DNA of 64,000 bases from Craterostigma plantagineum (GCA_027422505.1 JAPQWV010000051.1:1054001-1118000), one strand, 5' to 3'; positions 44,059-56,065 are shown, counted from the stretch's first letter. Translations and numbers: made by a program. Notes: generated by a model not told the origin, from the sequence alone.

Positions 44059-44544
44059 TTTAATTTTCTTTTAGTTTTTGTTGGTTGGATATTTTGATCG
44101 TTCACGTGTTTTAGGGATTTGAATTTTTAATATTGATTAAAATATTTGGCTTTTAAAATTTCAGTTTCGAAAAGTTTTTGGCTTAATAAGGTTTGATTAA
44201 AAAATCTTAGAGTAATACCAAAAGCTTTTTTTATAATGTGCCAATAGAAGGTTACTGTTTTAGACTGTTAGTTTCTCGCTCACGAATTTTTCTCGATCAT
44301 GTGCACCTTTTAGTTATTGATTTTAAGTACTGAAAATATGTCGTTTTGGAATAGCTTAACGAGAAGTACAAATTTTCAATTGCTATATGAAAAAGAAAGT
44401 TTTTCGATGATTAATAAATTTCGGATGCTTTATGAGAGAGAAAAAGTATTTTGATGACTTACCAAATCAATTTTGTGAAAAAATCCTATTGCTGAGAGTA
44501 TTCTATCGTACTAACGATGTGACAATGATGATGCAATGATTATA

Positions 44545-45804
44545 GGGCTATTTAAATTTCAGGCCCCATTAGCAATTTCAGTTAGAATTCAGGCCCCATT
44601 AATGTTTCAGTTAAAGTGAAGGACCCAATGTAAATTTTCGTTAGAGTTCAGGCCCTAAATGCTGCTAAAAGTCCTTTTTACCCTTGTTTAATCAGCTTTT
44701 CCGCCCAAAACACTGCCATGTTTATTCGGTACCACATTATCGCAAACTGGTACCACATTATTCAAAACACTGACATGTTTATTCGGTACCACTTCTTATG
44801 ATAATTATACCACTTTGCTTCGTTCTAGTACCACATCTGCTAATATTAAATATAAAATGTACCACTTTACTACAATTTAGTACCACATCTTCTAAACCTA
44901 ATACCAAATGAGAATAAGTAATATCTCGTACCAATTTTTGGCAACGCTTACTATGGTAACTATACCACTTTACGGCTTTATGGTAACGAATCATCTAAAA
45001 TAAATATCACATGAGATAGTAATATCTCGTACCAGTTGATTATGGTAATTATACCACTTTACGCCTTTCTGATACCGAATCATTTGAAATAAATACCACA
45101 TGAGAATCAGTAAGATCTCATACCAGTTGATTATGGTAATTATACCACTTTACTCATTTCTGATACCAAATCATTTAAAATAAATACCACATGAGAATGA
45201 TCAATATGTCGTACCAGTTGAGTAACAATTCGTATGGTAATTATACCACTTTATGCTTTTCTGGTACCAGATCATTTGAAATAAATCCCACATGAGAATA
45301 ATTAATATCTCGTACTTGTTGATTAACAATTCATATAGTTATTATACCACTTTACGGCTTTCCGATACCACTTTACGCTTCTCTGGTACCGGATCATTTG
45401 AAATAAATACCACATGAGAATAATTAATATCTCGTACCTGTTTGATTAACAATTCATATGATAATTATACCACTTTACGCATTTCTGGTACCGGATCATT
45501 TGAAATAAATACCACATGAGAATAATTAATATCTTGTACTTGTTGATTAGCAATTCATATAGTAATTACCACTTTACACATTTCTGATACCGAATCATTT
45601 GAAGTAAATACCACTTTACGGCTTTCTGATACCACTTCATGCGCGTTGGATACCACTTCATAACTAGTCTTTATTGAGGGTATTTTCGTCAGTTAACCTT
45701 TATTCCATGTTAAATTCTTAGATAGGTTCTTAAAACTATATTAAATCTGAGAAGGGCCTGAATCCTATTTGCAAAATATAGGGGGCCTGATATCAATTCG
45801 TCCC
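44545..45804. mobile_element. Nonautonomous Mutator-like element, 9-bp TSD ATGATTATA
   Basis: The 1260-bp element is flanked by perfect ATGATTATA copies (44536-44544 and 45805-45813). Its ends begin GGG and share the CAGGCCCC block in inverted orientation (GGGCTATTTAAATTTCAGGC at left; GGGACGAATTGATATCAGGC on the other strand at right). GGCCC-type subterminal motifs recur near both ends. A 9-bp duplication and GGG termini fit Mutator-like elements. Inside there is a tandem array rather than a transposase. Confidence 0.88.
44715..45690. repeat. TACCACTTTA tandem array inside the Mutator-like element
   Basis: About eight degenerate units of roughly 90-110 bp contain ATTATACCACTTTACG, TTTCTGGTACCGGATCATTT, GAAATAAATACCACATGAGA and AATATCTCGTAC in fixed order. 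Unit borders drift through small deletions. The minus-strand frame at 44779-44994 is produced by the array. Confidence 0.85.
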
Positions 45805-45813
45805 ATGATTATA

Positions 45814-46727
45814 TAATGTTGATAATTGCAAAGTGTAGAAGTTAGAAATGAACAAGAATTTCGATCCAATAAGCAATTGAGCGAGTATTCAACAGCATTG
45901 ATATTTTGACTTTTCAAAGCTTTCAAAAAAATGGTTTTCGATGATGTGACAGATTACAAAGTCTTGTCATTTTGCACCGGAGTTTTTCGATCATAAAGAG
46001 TTATTCAAAAGCACATAGTTGAAAGTTAAAACTTCACTTTGCAATGGACAGCTATTTGCGATCGCTAATTATTTTCGATCGTAAAAGAGATCTAATCAAT
46101 TTCTCGATTGATAACTATTTTCAAACAGTAGTATAAATATATTTTACTGAAGCTTACGACACTTGCAGAAAATCAATCAAACACAATTAATAAAGCAGAT
46201 TAACATGTGTTATTGATCGAAATCCTAGAATAAGAGTTCTCTAACACAGAATCAAACCGGAAGACAGCAAAATATATCAAATTTTTCAGAAATCGTATGA
46301 ATTTAACGAAGAACACAATTTTTCACAAATCCGATCGAAAACAACAAATTAGTTTACCAAAGTCGGGGTAATTGATCGAAATCATGAAATTGACAAGAAC
46401 AAACACTCAATTCAACATAATCAAAGCAAAATCAGTCCAATTTTTGGAAAATCAGAATGAACTCGCGAAGAACAAATTTCGATCCAATCTTCAAAATTCG
46501 TAAAAATTTGTGGTTCGATCGAACGAAAACATGCTCAGATCAATTAGAAACATATAATCGAACCTTAGTAACAGCAAAACAAGCCAAATTATGGAAGAAT
46601 AGATCGAATTTCAGTATGAACAGTCGCGTGTGAATAGTGACTCGCGATGAACAGTAACTCGCGAAAGAAATTCCAGAAATTTCAGATTCGAAATTCAGTA
46701 AAATTAATTCAAATCCTAACACGCTCG
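45814..46727 (-). other. SIRE-B untranslated leader
   Basis: Between the primer-binding site and the gag fragment, interrupted by the Mutator-like element. It is AT-rich with GATCGAAA and CGCGAGTCACTG motifs and no credible frame. Confidence 0.5.
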
Positions 46728-46739
46728 GCTCTGATACCA
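46728..46739 (-). other. SIRE-B primer-binding site
   Basis: On the element strand TGGTATCAGAGC lies two bases after an LTR-like end GGACCTAACA. It reveals a second copia element on this strand, independent of SIRE-A. Confidence 0.85.
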
Positions 46740-46741
46740 AT

Positions 46742-46870
46742 TGTTAGGTCCTATTTTATCCAACCTAGATCGAATCTTATATATAAATAGAAATGTAGGT
46801 TTCAGGGGAAAGGGACACGTGTCCATTCTAACTTAAGACAACCAGTGACTATGATGGATAATAAACATGT
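46742..46870 (-). repeat. SIRE-B 5' LTR edge
   Basis: The sequence TGTTAGGTCCTATTTTATCC on the plus strand is the inverted end of an LTR. A TATATAAG-type TATA box on the element strand lies near 46783. The outer end was not found, so the length is unknown and 46870 is only a working limit. Confidence 0.6.
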
Positions 46871-49860
46871 ATGCCTTTTCATCTTCTTCGTTCTTTATTT
46901 CTGCAGCTGGTCATTCGCAGGTTTTTTACGGAAGGATTATTAGCAGAACTCACTCAGTTTTCTTGGATGTTATTAGTTCTTATCTTATATATATATATAA
47001 ATATATATTTGGAGGGACATAGGTGGTGTTGCAATGATGTACGTAGAAGGTGGCCTTTGTGGAAATAATGGATAATGGTGATGTAATCTTGTGTTAAAAA
47101 GTTGAATTACGTACGTGTATTTATAATAAAGAGTGTACGTATCTTGGACTAACCTTTCAAGAAAAAGGTCGCAATATATATGTCATGTTATTTATTATTA
47201 CAAGGAGTGCTTTCTACTATAATCGTCTGATTTTTCTTTTTCTTTTTCTTATCTCGTGCGGCTGATTATGGCTTTGAACCTCTAAAGGAGGAGGAAAGTT
47301 GGAGTTATGAGAATATTTCTTATCTTGTATGAATGAAATCTTGCCATCTCCTAACATGGTATCCTAAATCTACTTTTCCTTCACTTCACTACTTCCGCGT
47401 AAGTAATAAATCAGGAAATATGCTTGCAATTAATTATTATTTTTTGAGAATAATACGATCTGATTAATATAGTCCAACACCAAATAACAAATATATCATC
47501 TACATATAAAACCCCAATATACTGAGATATTTGTATTACTCCTCTTAATAATAATAATAAGCTACACGAATAAATCAACATAACACCATTCATTCATCGA
47601 TCTTGAGAACTCATCAGCTTGCATAACTTGTCAAACGCAGTCCTTATATGTAAACGTAGAAAAAGCTTGACTTGTTTGGAGAAAATGAAAAGGTAACGTC
47701 ATATGGATATTACTTTCTTATATTTTTTTTTATGTATTTGTGAATGTCCACTTACATTAGTCTAAATCAGACAAGTCTCTCGACAAAAGTTTTTGTGCAT
47801 GCATGCATTGAGATTTATATAAATCTGAGTAAGCAACAACATTAATAATTATGTCTTGGACATGATGTTATTTGTTCTAACAATATGTGCAAGTTGTGTC
47901 CCCGCACTTTTCTTTTTTTAATCGCATCTACCGTAAATGTTTCTCTATTTAGCTTAAGATACATACCCTTTCTTGCCGTTAAACTTCTAGTTTTCTTAAG
48001 TTGTAAGTCACCTTACAACATATTTAGTCAAATGATATATTAACCTACTAATATTATATATACAAGGAAAAACGAACAAAAAAATGGAAAATGAAAAGGC
48101 AAGACTAGTAGAGTTCCTACCAGGACAATGACAGGCCAAAATCATTACCAATCGACATATATGTTCTTAATCTAGGGTTTTCACGGTTTAACTAATCATA
48201 TTATAGATCATCGACACCGTTCTTCCGTTTTACTGAATAAATTAACAGTGATTTCATTCCATTCAATATTGAACTTATCTATAGTTCGGTTTGATTAATA
48301 TTCCAATTAAGTTGACTTAATCCTATTTGTGTATCTACGTGGCATGCTTCAATGGGATAATTGAGAAAGGAGATCAAGCATTATCAATATGTCTCTCTAA
48401 GTCGATCAATGTCTTTCTCTTTTACTTTTATCTGTGATCTTTTGCTTGTCTGCGTGAAAGACGTTTTGATTATCATTTTAATTCCATAATTTCTTGATGT
48501 CACATCTCCGTAGCTGTTCAACGAAAACTATTTCCACTTACATGAATCCGATAATAAAAATAGTAACAATGATTAGACGGAGATAGAGATACACATACAT
48601 ATTCCTTTAACAACATACACAACATAGATCCAAATTACAGCAACAGAAAGGTTTCTGAATACCCATAACCATTTTCACCAATATAGTCGCTCTAATAACT
48701 TTCTTAAAAATAAATGGACGACCAACTGCATGCATGTTCGTTAAATTCGCAAGTTATTGAAGTATACGAGGTGGTCAGGAAAGTGAGTGACTAATATTAG
48801 TGTATTGAGATTCTAGCTGAAAGACGCAACCTCGGTTTTCGTCTGATTATTAATTAATCTTCACCTTTAATGTTGTTTAATTACAAACGACATACGAGGA
48901 AGCGTCTTTGACTTAAATATGATGAGATTATCAGTAAAATAGCGTCTATTTTTTATTATTTTTTTCTGTTATTATTTTTCTTATTTTTAATTTTTTTTTT
49001 TCTAAAGGGCGGGTCTTCATTTCGCAGGCCCGCCAGTAGGCGAGGCACGAGCCCGCCTCATCAGTGGCGGATGGGCCGCCCCGCCTCGCCAGCCCGTTTT
49101 GACAGCTCTATCATCAAGCAATAATTCCTCTTCATCATTGAATTCATTCTTAATATCACTATAATGTTCCGAGAAAGTTATCTACCATCTTTTACAGTAT
49201 TTAATGTTATCCACATATTTTAAAACTTTAAAAATAGACAATATTATTTAAATTTGTCGAATTAAATATTTTATAAATTAATAACAAAATTAGTTACTTT
49301 CACATGTACACATTTTATTAAAAGCACGAGCCCTGTATTTTTAGTTTTTATATATTATTGATTTGTCAATTCAAATTAAATAAAAAAGTATGTATTGCAA
49401 TTTCAAACCTTAAACCCAATTTGGAAAAATAATTTTCTAAGTGTTAGACAAAATAAAAATCCGTTTCGAATTTGTTAGAGTGTTATTAGTATGTTTTCGA
49501 AATTTAGGATTTGTTTATAAGTGTTCTAACTTAAATTCGTTATAAAAAAGTTAAGACCCGTGCAATTGGGGTGTGAATAGTAGCACCCAAAGGTCCTTTT
49601 AGAATCGATTAATTAGGTTTAGCGACTTAGAAATTTTAACCAATGTGATTCTGTTGATGGCTATCATGAATTATTCGATGATGATTCTCTTCTCGATGTA
49701 ACACCGTTTGCAACTCTATGAACAAAGCTACATTGCGAGATGAGATAAACAAAATGTTTCATAGCTTTTGATCACCCTGCCAGATTCAGGCGCAGGGAAT
49801 TGAACACAGTGAGTGAGCCCTTTGCCCTATCGTGTCGTGGAAATATAGATTTGGTTTAAC
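46871..49860. other. AT-rich intergenic region
   Basis: No supportable gene. An exon-like stretch after TTTCTGCAG at 46905 lacks a recognisable product. A hAT-like terminus fragment lies at 48995-49113. The rest is AT-rich with short frames only. Confidence 0.55.
48995..49113 (-). mobile_element. hAT-like terminus fragment, same family as 17281
   Basis: The end CAGCCCGTTTTGACAGCTCTA, preceded by GCCCGCC repeats and a poly-T/AT-rich core, is the inverse of TAGAGCTGTCAAAACGGGC and matches the left end of the GC-rich insertion in GP-1. The opposite terminus was not found. Confidence 0.65.
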
Positions 49861-49929
49861 TCTGTTGGGGTTTTGTCTGTAGTAAACAGCAAGTGCGTCC
49901 GTTGTTCGGCTGGTGTTGGTTGTCTTCTA

Positions 49930-50085
49930 AGGAAAATACGATTACATCTCTTTAAGGGCATCTTGGTACAGGTAGACGTAATCGCGATTGAAGACACGGA
50001 GAGGTTCACCGACGTCTACATCGTCTTCAAACCAATGGACGCCGATCTCAACCACATCGGAAACAAATCACCGTTAATAGGTATA
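49930..50085 (+). pseudogene. MAP-kinase catalytic-domain fragment
   Basis: The frame reads KIRLHLFKGILVQVDVIAIE, then DTERFTDVYIVFKPMDADLNHI. This matches the hallmark stretch of plant MAP kinases just before the hinge, where DVYIVYELMDTDLHQI is usual, with several substitutions and internal loss. No ATP-binding loop, catalytic loop or TEY/TDY segment is found nearby. It is therefore an isolated exon piece, perhaps captured by the Helitron whose 3' end lies downstream, or a remnant of a host pseudogene. Confidence 0.6.
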
Positions 50086-50914
50086 CTGTCGGGTGGGAAT
50101 TTAATTACTTTCTCGCTCTTTGTGTGTTATGATTTTGATCTGCTTATACTCAATATTCTTTTAAAAATGCCTTGAACTAAGACGACCTTGGCAGTCGGTG
50201 GATGGATTTTATGACCGAGTACGTCATAACTCGATGGTATAGTATTATTGAGCGCCCGAGATGTTGGTATATATTTTGATGTAGAACGCTGCTTATTCTC
50301 CTATGATTACACAAACAGATCATTAAGGGTATTGTGCCCCGAATTCGTATTGTATCCTGTATGCTTTAATTTATATAGAGTAAGCACAATCTATGTACTT
50401 CTCTTATTTTGAAATCCTTTATGAGTACTGACAAAGGGGTGAGTCAGCTAATCCTCTGCATCTTTTGTTGAGGTTTTTTTTTGCTAAATTCTTCTAATTT
50501 GCTGGTTCTAAATAAGCCTACCTTTGTGTCATTGGTACATATACTTAAGAAAAAAAAGGATCAACTTATTAGTTGAGAAGTAAGCAATTTGATGCCTTAT
50601 GATAGTGTCATTATTCTGTGGCCTTCTCACAGCAAATGTTATGATCGTGTCGTTATAATTCATTGATCCATTTTCTCTATCTTTACTGTGCAGACTACAT
50701 TCACTATGATGCTCCTTCGAGTACTACAACAATGGGAACAGCAACTCGCCTACTGCGACGACTTACAATAATGTTAGTGGCGTATACACTATTTCTACAA
50801 TCAAAGCATTGACGACTTCTTCAGATCAAGAATCCAAAATTTACTCCGCTATCTTCAGAACGAACTCGGGGCCTACCATCTCCCTCAACCCCAACGTTGC
50901 CGTTTTGCTCGATG
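50086..50914 (+). other. Unidentified gene-like fragment before GP-2
   Basis: AT-rich intron-like sequence leads to TTTACTGTGCAG at 50694 and then an open stretch with codon-like composition (50695-50914), including SSDQESKIYSAIFRTNSG in one phase. I do not recognise it. GP-2 interrupts it at CGATG. Confidence 0.35.
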
Positions 50915-51497
50915 TGTTGGGCCAGCCGCCTAAAAAAGAAAAAAATAATAATATAATATTATATAATATTATAATATTATTTTATATATATAAAAGAAAA
51001 AGAAAAATCTTAAAGATAAAGAATGAGCGGCTCATATCAACTGGCGACGCGGCGGATTCCTGGCCACCGGTTTTGAGTGGTCCAGAAGAGCTGAAGACAT
51101 CTATAAATAGGCTGAGGAGTCTTCAGTTATTATCATCCCAAATCAAGTGAGAAGTTCAGTTAGAGAGATATAGTGAGAGGTAAACTTATCCGGGTGAATA
51201 AGGGTGATAGTGAGTTATAGTTTTACTGGGGTAATTGGGAATAGGTACAAAAACATTACCCAAGTGGGTAAGGGGTCTCGGGTTTGGGTTTAAACACGAG
51301 CGTTATTTTGTACGGTGTAATATTCTCAATATAGTAAAGCTGGTGCTCTCCGTGGAGGTAGGCGGTATTGGCCGAACCACGTAAAAATCTCGTGTTCTCT
51401 TTTGGCGTCATTTCGGTTTTATATTGTCCAATAAAATTGTCGCGAGTCCAAAATCAACCTTCCGCTGTGCCCGAAGAATTACCGCTCAACCCCAACA
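50915..51497 (+). repeat. GP-2 5' LTR
   Basis: 583 bp, with the CTATAAATAG TATA box near 51100 and CGAACCACGTAAAAA near 51372. It ends CTCAACCCCAACA, two bases before the primer-binding site. Confidence 0.95.
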
Positions 51498-51499
51498 AG

Positions 51500-51511
51500 T
51501 GGTATCAGAGA
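51500..51511 (+). other. GP-2 primer-binding site
   Basis: TGGTATCAGAGA follows the LTR after AG; it matches the initiator tRNA-Met site except for the last base. Confidence 0.88.
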
Positions 51512-51645
51512 CAAGCCTAATTGATATTCTGAGTATGCTCTGTGGTTGCAGCTTTGTCTGATCTTCCACATCAGAAAAGATATCAAGAAGGTTCGTTACG
51601 GGGGAGCCAGTGTCGGGCCAAAGCTGTTGAATCTCTGCAAGGATA

Positions 51646-52976
51646 ATGGCGACGGAAAGCAGTTTCAAAGTGCGGCAATTTGATGGTACGGGGAGTTTCA
51701 CTCTGTGGCAGAGACGAGTGAAGGATATTCTTGTTCATCAAGGGTTGGCAAAGGCTTTGAAAGGGGAAAAGGGAAAACCGGAGAAAATGACACAAGAAGA
51801 CTGGGAGGATTTGGGTCAAGATGTGTCAGCACAATCCGTCTGTACATTGCGGATAACATTATTAATAATGTTGTTAATGAGGATTCTGCACCAGACTTGT
51901 GGGCGAAGTTGGAGGAGTTGCATCTCGGGAAGAACTTAACCACAAAGTTAGATCTGAAGCGGGAGCTGTACCGACTGAAGATGGAGGAAGGTGGGAATCT
52001 CATGGATCATATTAGCATGTTCAACGGACTTGTGGATCAACTTATAAAAGTTGAAGTAAAGTTGGAGGAAGAAGATAAAGCCCTTTTACTTCTTACCTCG
52101 CTTCCTGATTCTTATGATAATTTGGTCACAACCATCTTGTACGGAAAGACGACGGTGAAGATGGTGGATGTGCAGTCAACTCTTTTGGCGCATGAAAAGA
52201 GGAGACAATCAAATAATGGAGATAGCCAAAATTCGGCGTTGGCTATTCATGGGGAGAATCGTAGAGGAAGGTTTCACGCCAGGGAATTTGGAGGTAGCAG
52301 CAGGTCCAAATCAAAGAATGGCGGGAAGGGAATCATGTGCTACAAGTGTGGTGAGCCGGGACATATAAAGAGGAACTGTCCGACTTGGAGGAAGGACGGG
52401 AATGGCGAGAAAAATTCCACAGCCATGATAGCACATGATACAGATGATGTTGTAGACGTTCTCACAGTCTACAATGATGACGCTCGTTCTCAGGATGAAT
52501 GGATATTGGATTCGGGGTCGAAGTACCATATTTGCTCCGAAAGAAAATATTTTGATACGTTCCAGAAGATACGAAGAGGTTCGGTCTCCATGGCTGATGG
52601 ATACCGTCAGACGGTTCGTGGTGTTGGAACTGTGAAGATCAAAATGACTGATGGAGTGGTGCGGGCTTTGGGTGGTGTGATCTTTGTCCCAAAGTTACGG
52701 AAGAATGTAATATCTTTGAGCCAGTTAGATTCCAAGGGCTATGGGAGTTTCATAGCAGGGGGAGTCTGTAAAATAACACGTGGCGAAAAAGTCCTACTGA
52801 AAGGAGAAGAGCGTGGAGGTTTGTATCGTCTGGACGGGAGTGTGGTACAAAACACTTTGACTTCGATGGGTTCACGAAAATCGCGCGCGCGTGGTGGAAA
52901 GACAGACGATCGTGAGAAGGGAAGTCCTACTGGAGAAGGGGTTGCGTCGAAGTCCCACTTCAGAATCGACGGGTAG
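51646..52976 (+). pseudogene. gag: GP-2 gag-protease gene (Tnt1-like), one frameshift
   Basis: Translation should start at 51646 (MATESSFKVRQFDGTGSFTL), a Tnt1-type gag opening with LWQRRVKDILVHQGL and MTQEDWEDL. Near 51830 the phase changes, and gag continues in the frame open to 52976 (TIRLYIADNIINNV, TTKLDLKRELYRLKM, EEEDKALLLLTSLPDSYDNL). A CX2CX4HX4C knuckle (CYKCGEPGHIKRNC) lies at about 52335-52378. The protease has WILDSGSKYHICSE near 52500 and an NVISLSQLDSKGYG segment near 52710. The frame ends at TAG 52974-52976 without a pre-integrase or integrase segment. Whether the shift is a mutation or programmed is open; GP-1 is too decayed to tell. Confidence 0.9.
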
Positions 52977-53194
52977 AGTCGGTTCGGCAGCCGCACATAG
53001 TATTGGCCGCGGGTGAATCAAGTTGGTAGGACCTAATTTCTTGATTCGGATATGTGTAGCTGGTACAAGGAAGGCCAATGGACGTTCGTGGTAATTACGA
53101 ACGGGTTACTCTCGGACAGACTCGCTGGGATGAGTGCTTGACGGTGCTGAAGACGATGCTCGGATAGGTGTCGTTATGGCTGGCGGGGGAGAAT

Positions 53195-53767
53195 TGTTGG
53201 GCCAGCCGCCTAAAAAAGAAAAAAATAATAATATAATATTATAGTATTATTTTATATATATAAAAGAAAAAGAAAAATCATAAAGATAAAGAATGAGCGG
53301 CTCATATCAACTGGCGACGCGGCGGATTCCTGGCCACCGGTTTTGAGTGGTCCAGAAGAGCTGAAGACATCTATAAATAGGCTGAGGAGTCTTCAGTTAT
53401 TATCATCCCAAATCAAGTGAGAAGTTCAGTTAGAGAGAAATAGTGAGAGGTAAACTTATCCGGGTGAATAAGGGTGAGAGTGAGTTATAGTTTTACTGGG
53501 GTAATTGGGAATAGGTACAAAAACATTACCCAAGTGGGTAAGGGGTCTCGGGTTTGGGTTTAAACACGAGCGTTATTTTGTACGGTGTAATATTCTCAAT
53601 ATAGTAAAGCTGGTGCTCTCCGTGGAGGTAGGCGGTATTGGCCGAACCACGTAAAAATCTCGTGTTCTCTTTTGGCGTCATTTCGGTTTTATATTGTCCA
53701 ATAAAATTGTCGCGAGTCCAAAATCAACCTTCCGCTGTGCCCGAAGAATTACCGCTCAACCCCAACA
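53195..53767 (+). repeat. GP-2 3' LTR
   Basis: 573 bp, TGTTGGGCCAGCCGCC to CAACCCCAACA. It is the same as the 5' copy apart from a 10-bp gap in the ATAATATTAT stretch and a few substitutions. Confidence 0.95.
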
Positions 53768-53772
53768 CGATG

Positions 53773-54142
53773 TAGAAGTAAATTTTTTGTAATTATTTTT
53801 ATGATTGAGAAGTTCGATACCTTCTTTATTTGTTGTTGTAATTATTGTCTTCTTGAACTCATTCTTACGATGCCTTAATATGTGACTAAATGATTAATCT
53901 TTCAGGTTGTTGCTTTCTTCTTTTCCTAACAACATGATAGTGTATGTTATTTAATGGCTGTTGGATTGGTTTCAGGTGTTTCTTCGAAGTATGGACAAAG
54001 CAGTACACAAAGTCTTTGTGCCAAGAGAGCACACGATGACGTTCGACATCTTGCGATTCTCACCGGCATTGCTCTATCGCTGGGCGGGGAAGGGCGCACT
54101 GATTCTTTCAGAAAGTTATTCACCCTTCATTCTTTTGGTATG
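53773..54142 (+). other. Gene-like fragment between GP-2 and the long solo LTR
   Basis: After an intron-like TTTGGATTGGTTTCAG (about 53972), the open stretch to 54137 reads VFLRSMDKAVHKVFVPREHT and LYRWAGKGALILSESYSPF in one phase. The codon use looks genuine, but I do not recognise the protein. It continues past the solo LTR only for 80 bp before the Helitron-like end, consistent with a captured fragment. Confidence 0.4.
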
Positions 54143-55249
54143 TGTAATACCCGCAAAATTTAAAGCGGGTTACGACAGAAATTTCAAGATTTTTTAGCGA
54201 AGAAAATATTAGGAATAAAATTTCTAATAAATATTTATTAAAGGAAGTTTGGATGAAGCTAAATAATTATGGGCATAAATAAAAGTATGGCTTAAATAAA
54301 GGATTCAAATAATACTATAGACCTAAATAAGTAACCTTGTTTAATGACAAAGGGATAAACTAAAATACTAGTATTTGGATGACTAAGAATTTTGAAATTA
54401 TGGCCCAAATGACTAAGTGGCCGAATATTAAAGCCCAAAACTAAATAAGGTAACTTAGTGAAAAAGGAAATCAACGTAAGTATTAGATCACTAACTTGTC
54501 CCATCATCACTATTATCGAAATGTAGGAACTACAAGGGGCAAAATAGATTGTTATACAAATTAGTAAAAAATTAGGTTTTAAGGATTTAGAATACATATA
54601 TATGTAGTATATATAACATCGATTTCTTAGTTGTAAAGGAAATAATACTTAATGCATGGATATAGATAAGGATCGACTAAGCACCTATGTAACATGGATA
54701 TTGCTACACGCAAGGTATAGCTGAAATAAGCGAAAGATATAATTATTCAGATCAAAAAGAGAAACCCACGAAAACCTAATCTAAGAGCGAAGGAAGAGAA
54801 AGAACAATTCAAATTAAGCTACGAAAGAAGGTATAATTCTGTCCATTTGATGTTATGTTTTATTCCTATGTTAATATATTCTCATAATGGTTAGGATAAG
54901 CTCGAATGAACATTGGTTACTGATTAGAGTATGGTACAAAATAAAGTTGGGTAGCTTCTGGGAAGTAATTAGAATTCCTAGGATATGCATACCGTTATTG
55001 AAAAAGCTCAAGTTCAAGGGTTTCAAGTATAAACTTATATTAATATGATTACCTAGGTTGTATGTATACTGCGTTTGAAAAGATTGAAGTTAAATTCAAG
55101 AAGGAGAAAGCAACTTTGAGTAGCTAAAAAAATTAAGGCTTTCGGTCGAATGTAACAAGCCACATGAATTTTCGGGGGATTTGAGTCAACTAAGGTCGTT
55201 TGATCAAAGCTAGGGTTTCTTCTAACTTTAAGCTAATTTTGACCAAGTC

Positions 55250-56065
55250 TCAAATAAAATCTCGGCGAAACATGAATCGGGCAATTTGGGTGGTTTGCGG
55301 ACAGTGCAAATCGGACGATTTGATGACTACACAAATCGGACGATTTGCACCTTAAATGGATAGCTCGGCGATTTAAAATAACAAGAACCTCAAATCGGGC
55401 TAGTCAAGGAATCGGGCGAATATGAGAGGTGATAATGCTCAGCGAAAATGAAGTCGATGCATACTATAATCGGGCGATTTGATAGCCCATGAATCGGGCG
55501 AAATCCTTTCCATGCATGATAAATAATCGAGCGATTTGGAGGCCATGTAAATCGGATGATTTACACCTCAAGGAAGCCTCGGCGATTTAACTTAGGAACA
55601 CCATTGATAATCGGGTGATTTGGATGCTAGGAGAAATCGGGCGAAATTGTGACATAAAGTGAAGCTCGGCGATTTACAACAAATCGGACGATTACTCAAG
55701 CTGAAAATCTCGGCGATTTCAATAAGTAATTAATCGGACGATTTGAGCTGTGAAGTAGAACCACTCGGCGATTTCCATTTCATAATATCTCCAAATCGGG
55801 CGATTTCTACTCAAGTATTTTAGTACAATAATTCCTTACACTGTTCAATATATAATCGGGCGATTTATTAATCAATCGGCGATTTAACTTGGCTTGAGAA
55901 CATTTCAAATCGGCCGATTGGGAGCTAACAAATCGGGCAATTGGTGACTTAAATAATCGGACGATTTCATATCATGAAATCGGGCGATTTGTCTTTTGGC
56001 CGATTTGGAGATTGTCTGAGTTAAACAAATCGGTCGAATAGATATCATACATAATCAATTTCCGC
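55250..56065. repeat. Array of AATCGGGCGATTT short palindromes
   Basis: About 27 copies of a short motif, AAATCGGGCGATTT or its shorter form CTCGGCGATTT, recur every 20-45 bp with unrelated sequence between. The motif is a near-perfect palindrome (AAATCG-GG-CGATTT). Variants include ATCGGACGATTT, ATCGAGCGATTT and ATCGGCCGATT. Both spacing and spacer sequence vary, so it is not an ordinary satellite. Confidence 0.88.

Larger units (their letters stand above)
50915..53767 (+). mobile_element. GP-2: young gag-protease-only copia element, TSD CGATG
   Basis: The 2853-bp element has LTRs of 583 and 573 bp that differ by one 10-bp gap and about four substitutions by eye. It has TGTTGGG...CAACA ends, a primer-binding site, a gag-protease frame, a polypurine tract (GGCGGGGGAGAAT, 53182-53194) and CGATG duplications at 50910-50914 and 53768-53772. 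There is no integrase, RT or RNase H. It is complete in every cis-acting part, so it is a nonautonomous element that must have been copied by enzymes supplied elsewhere. Confidence 0.95.

Noticed and set aside
55250..56065. CRISPR-like pattern of short palindromic repeats with unique spacers
   Set aside because: The host is a plant, the repeats are only about 13 bp and variable, spacer length varies, and the array lies inside an LTR with its own TSD. No cas genes exist.
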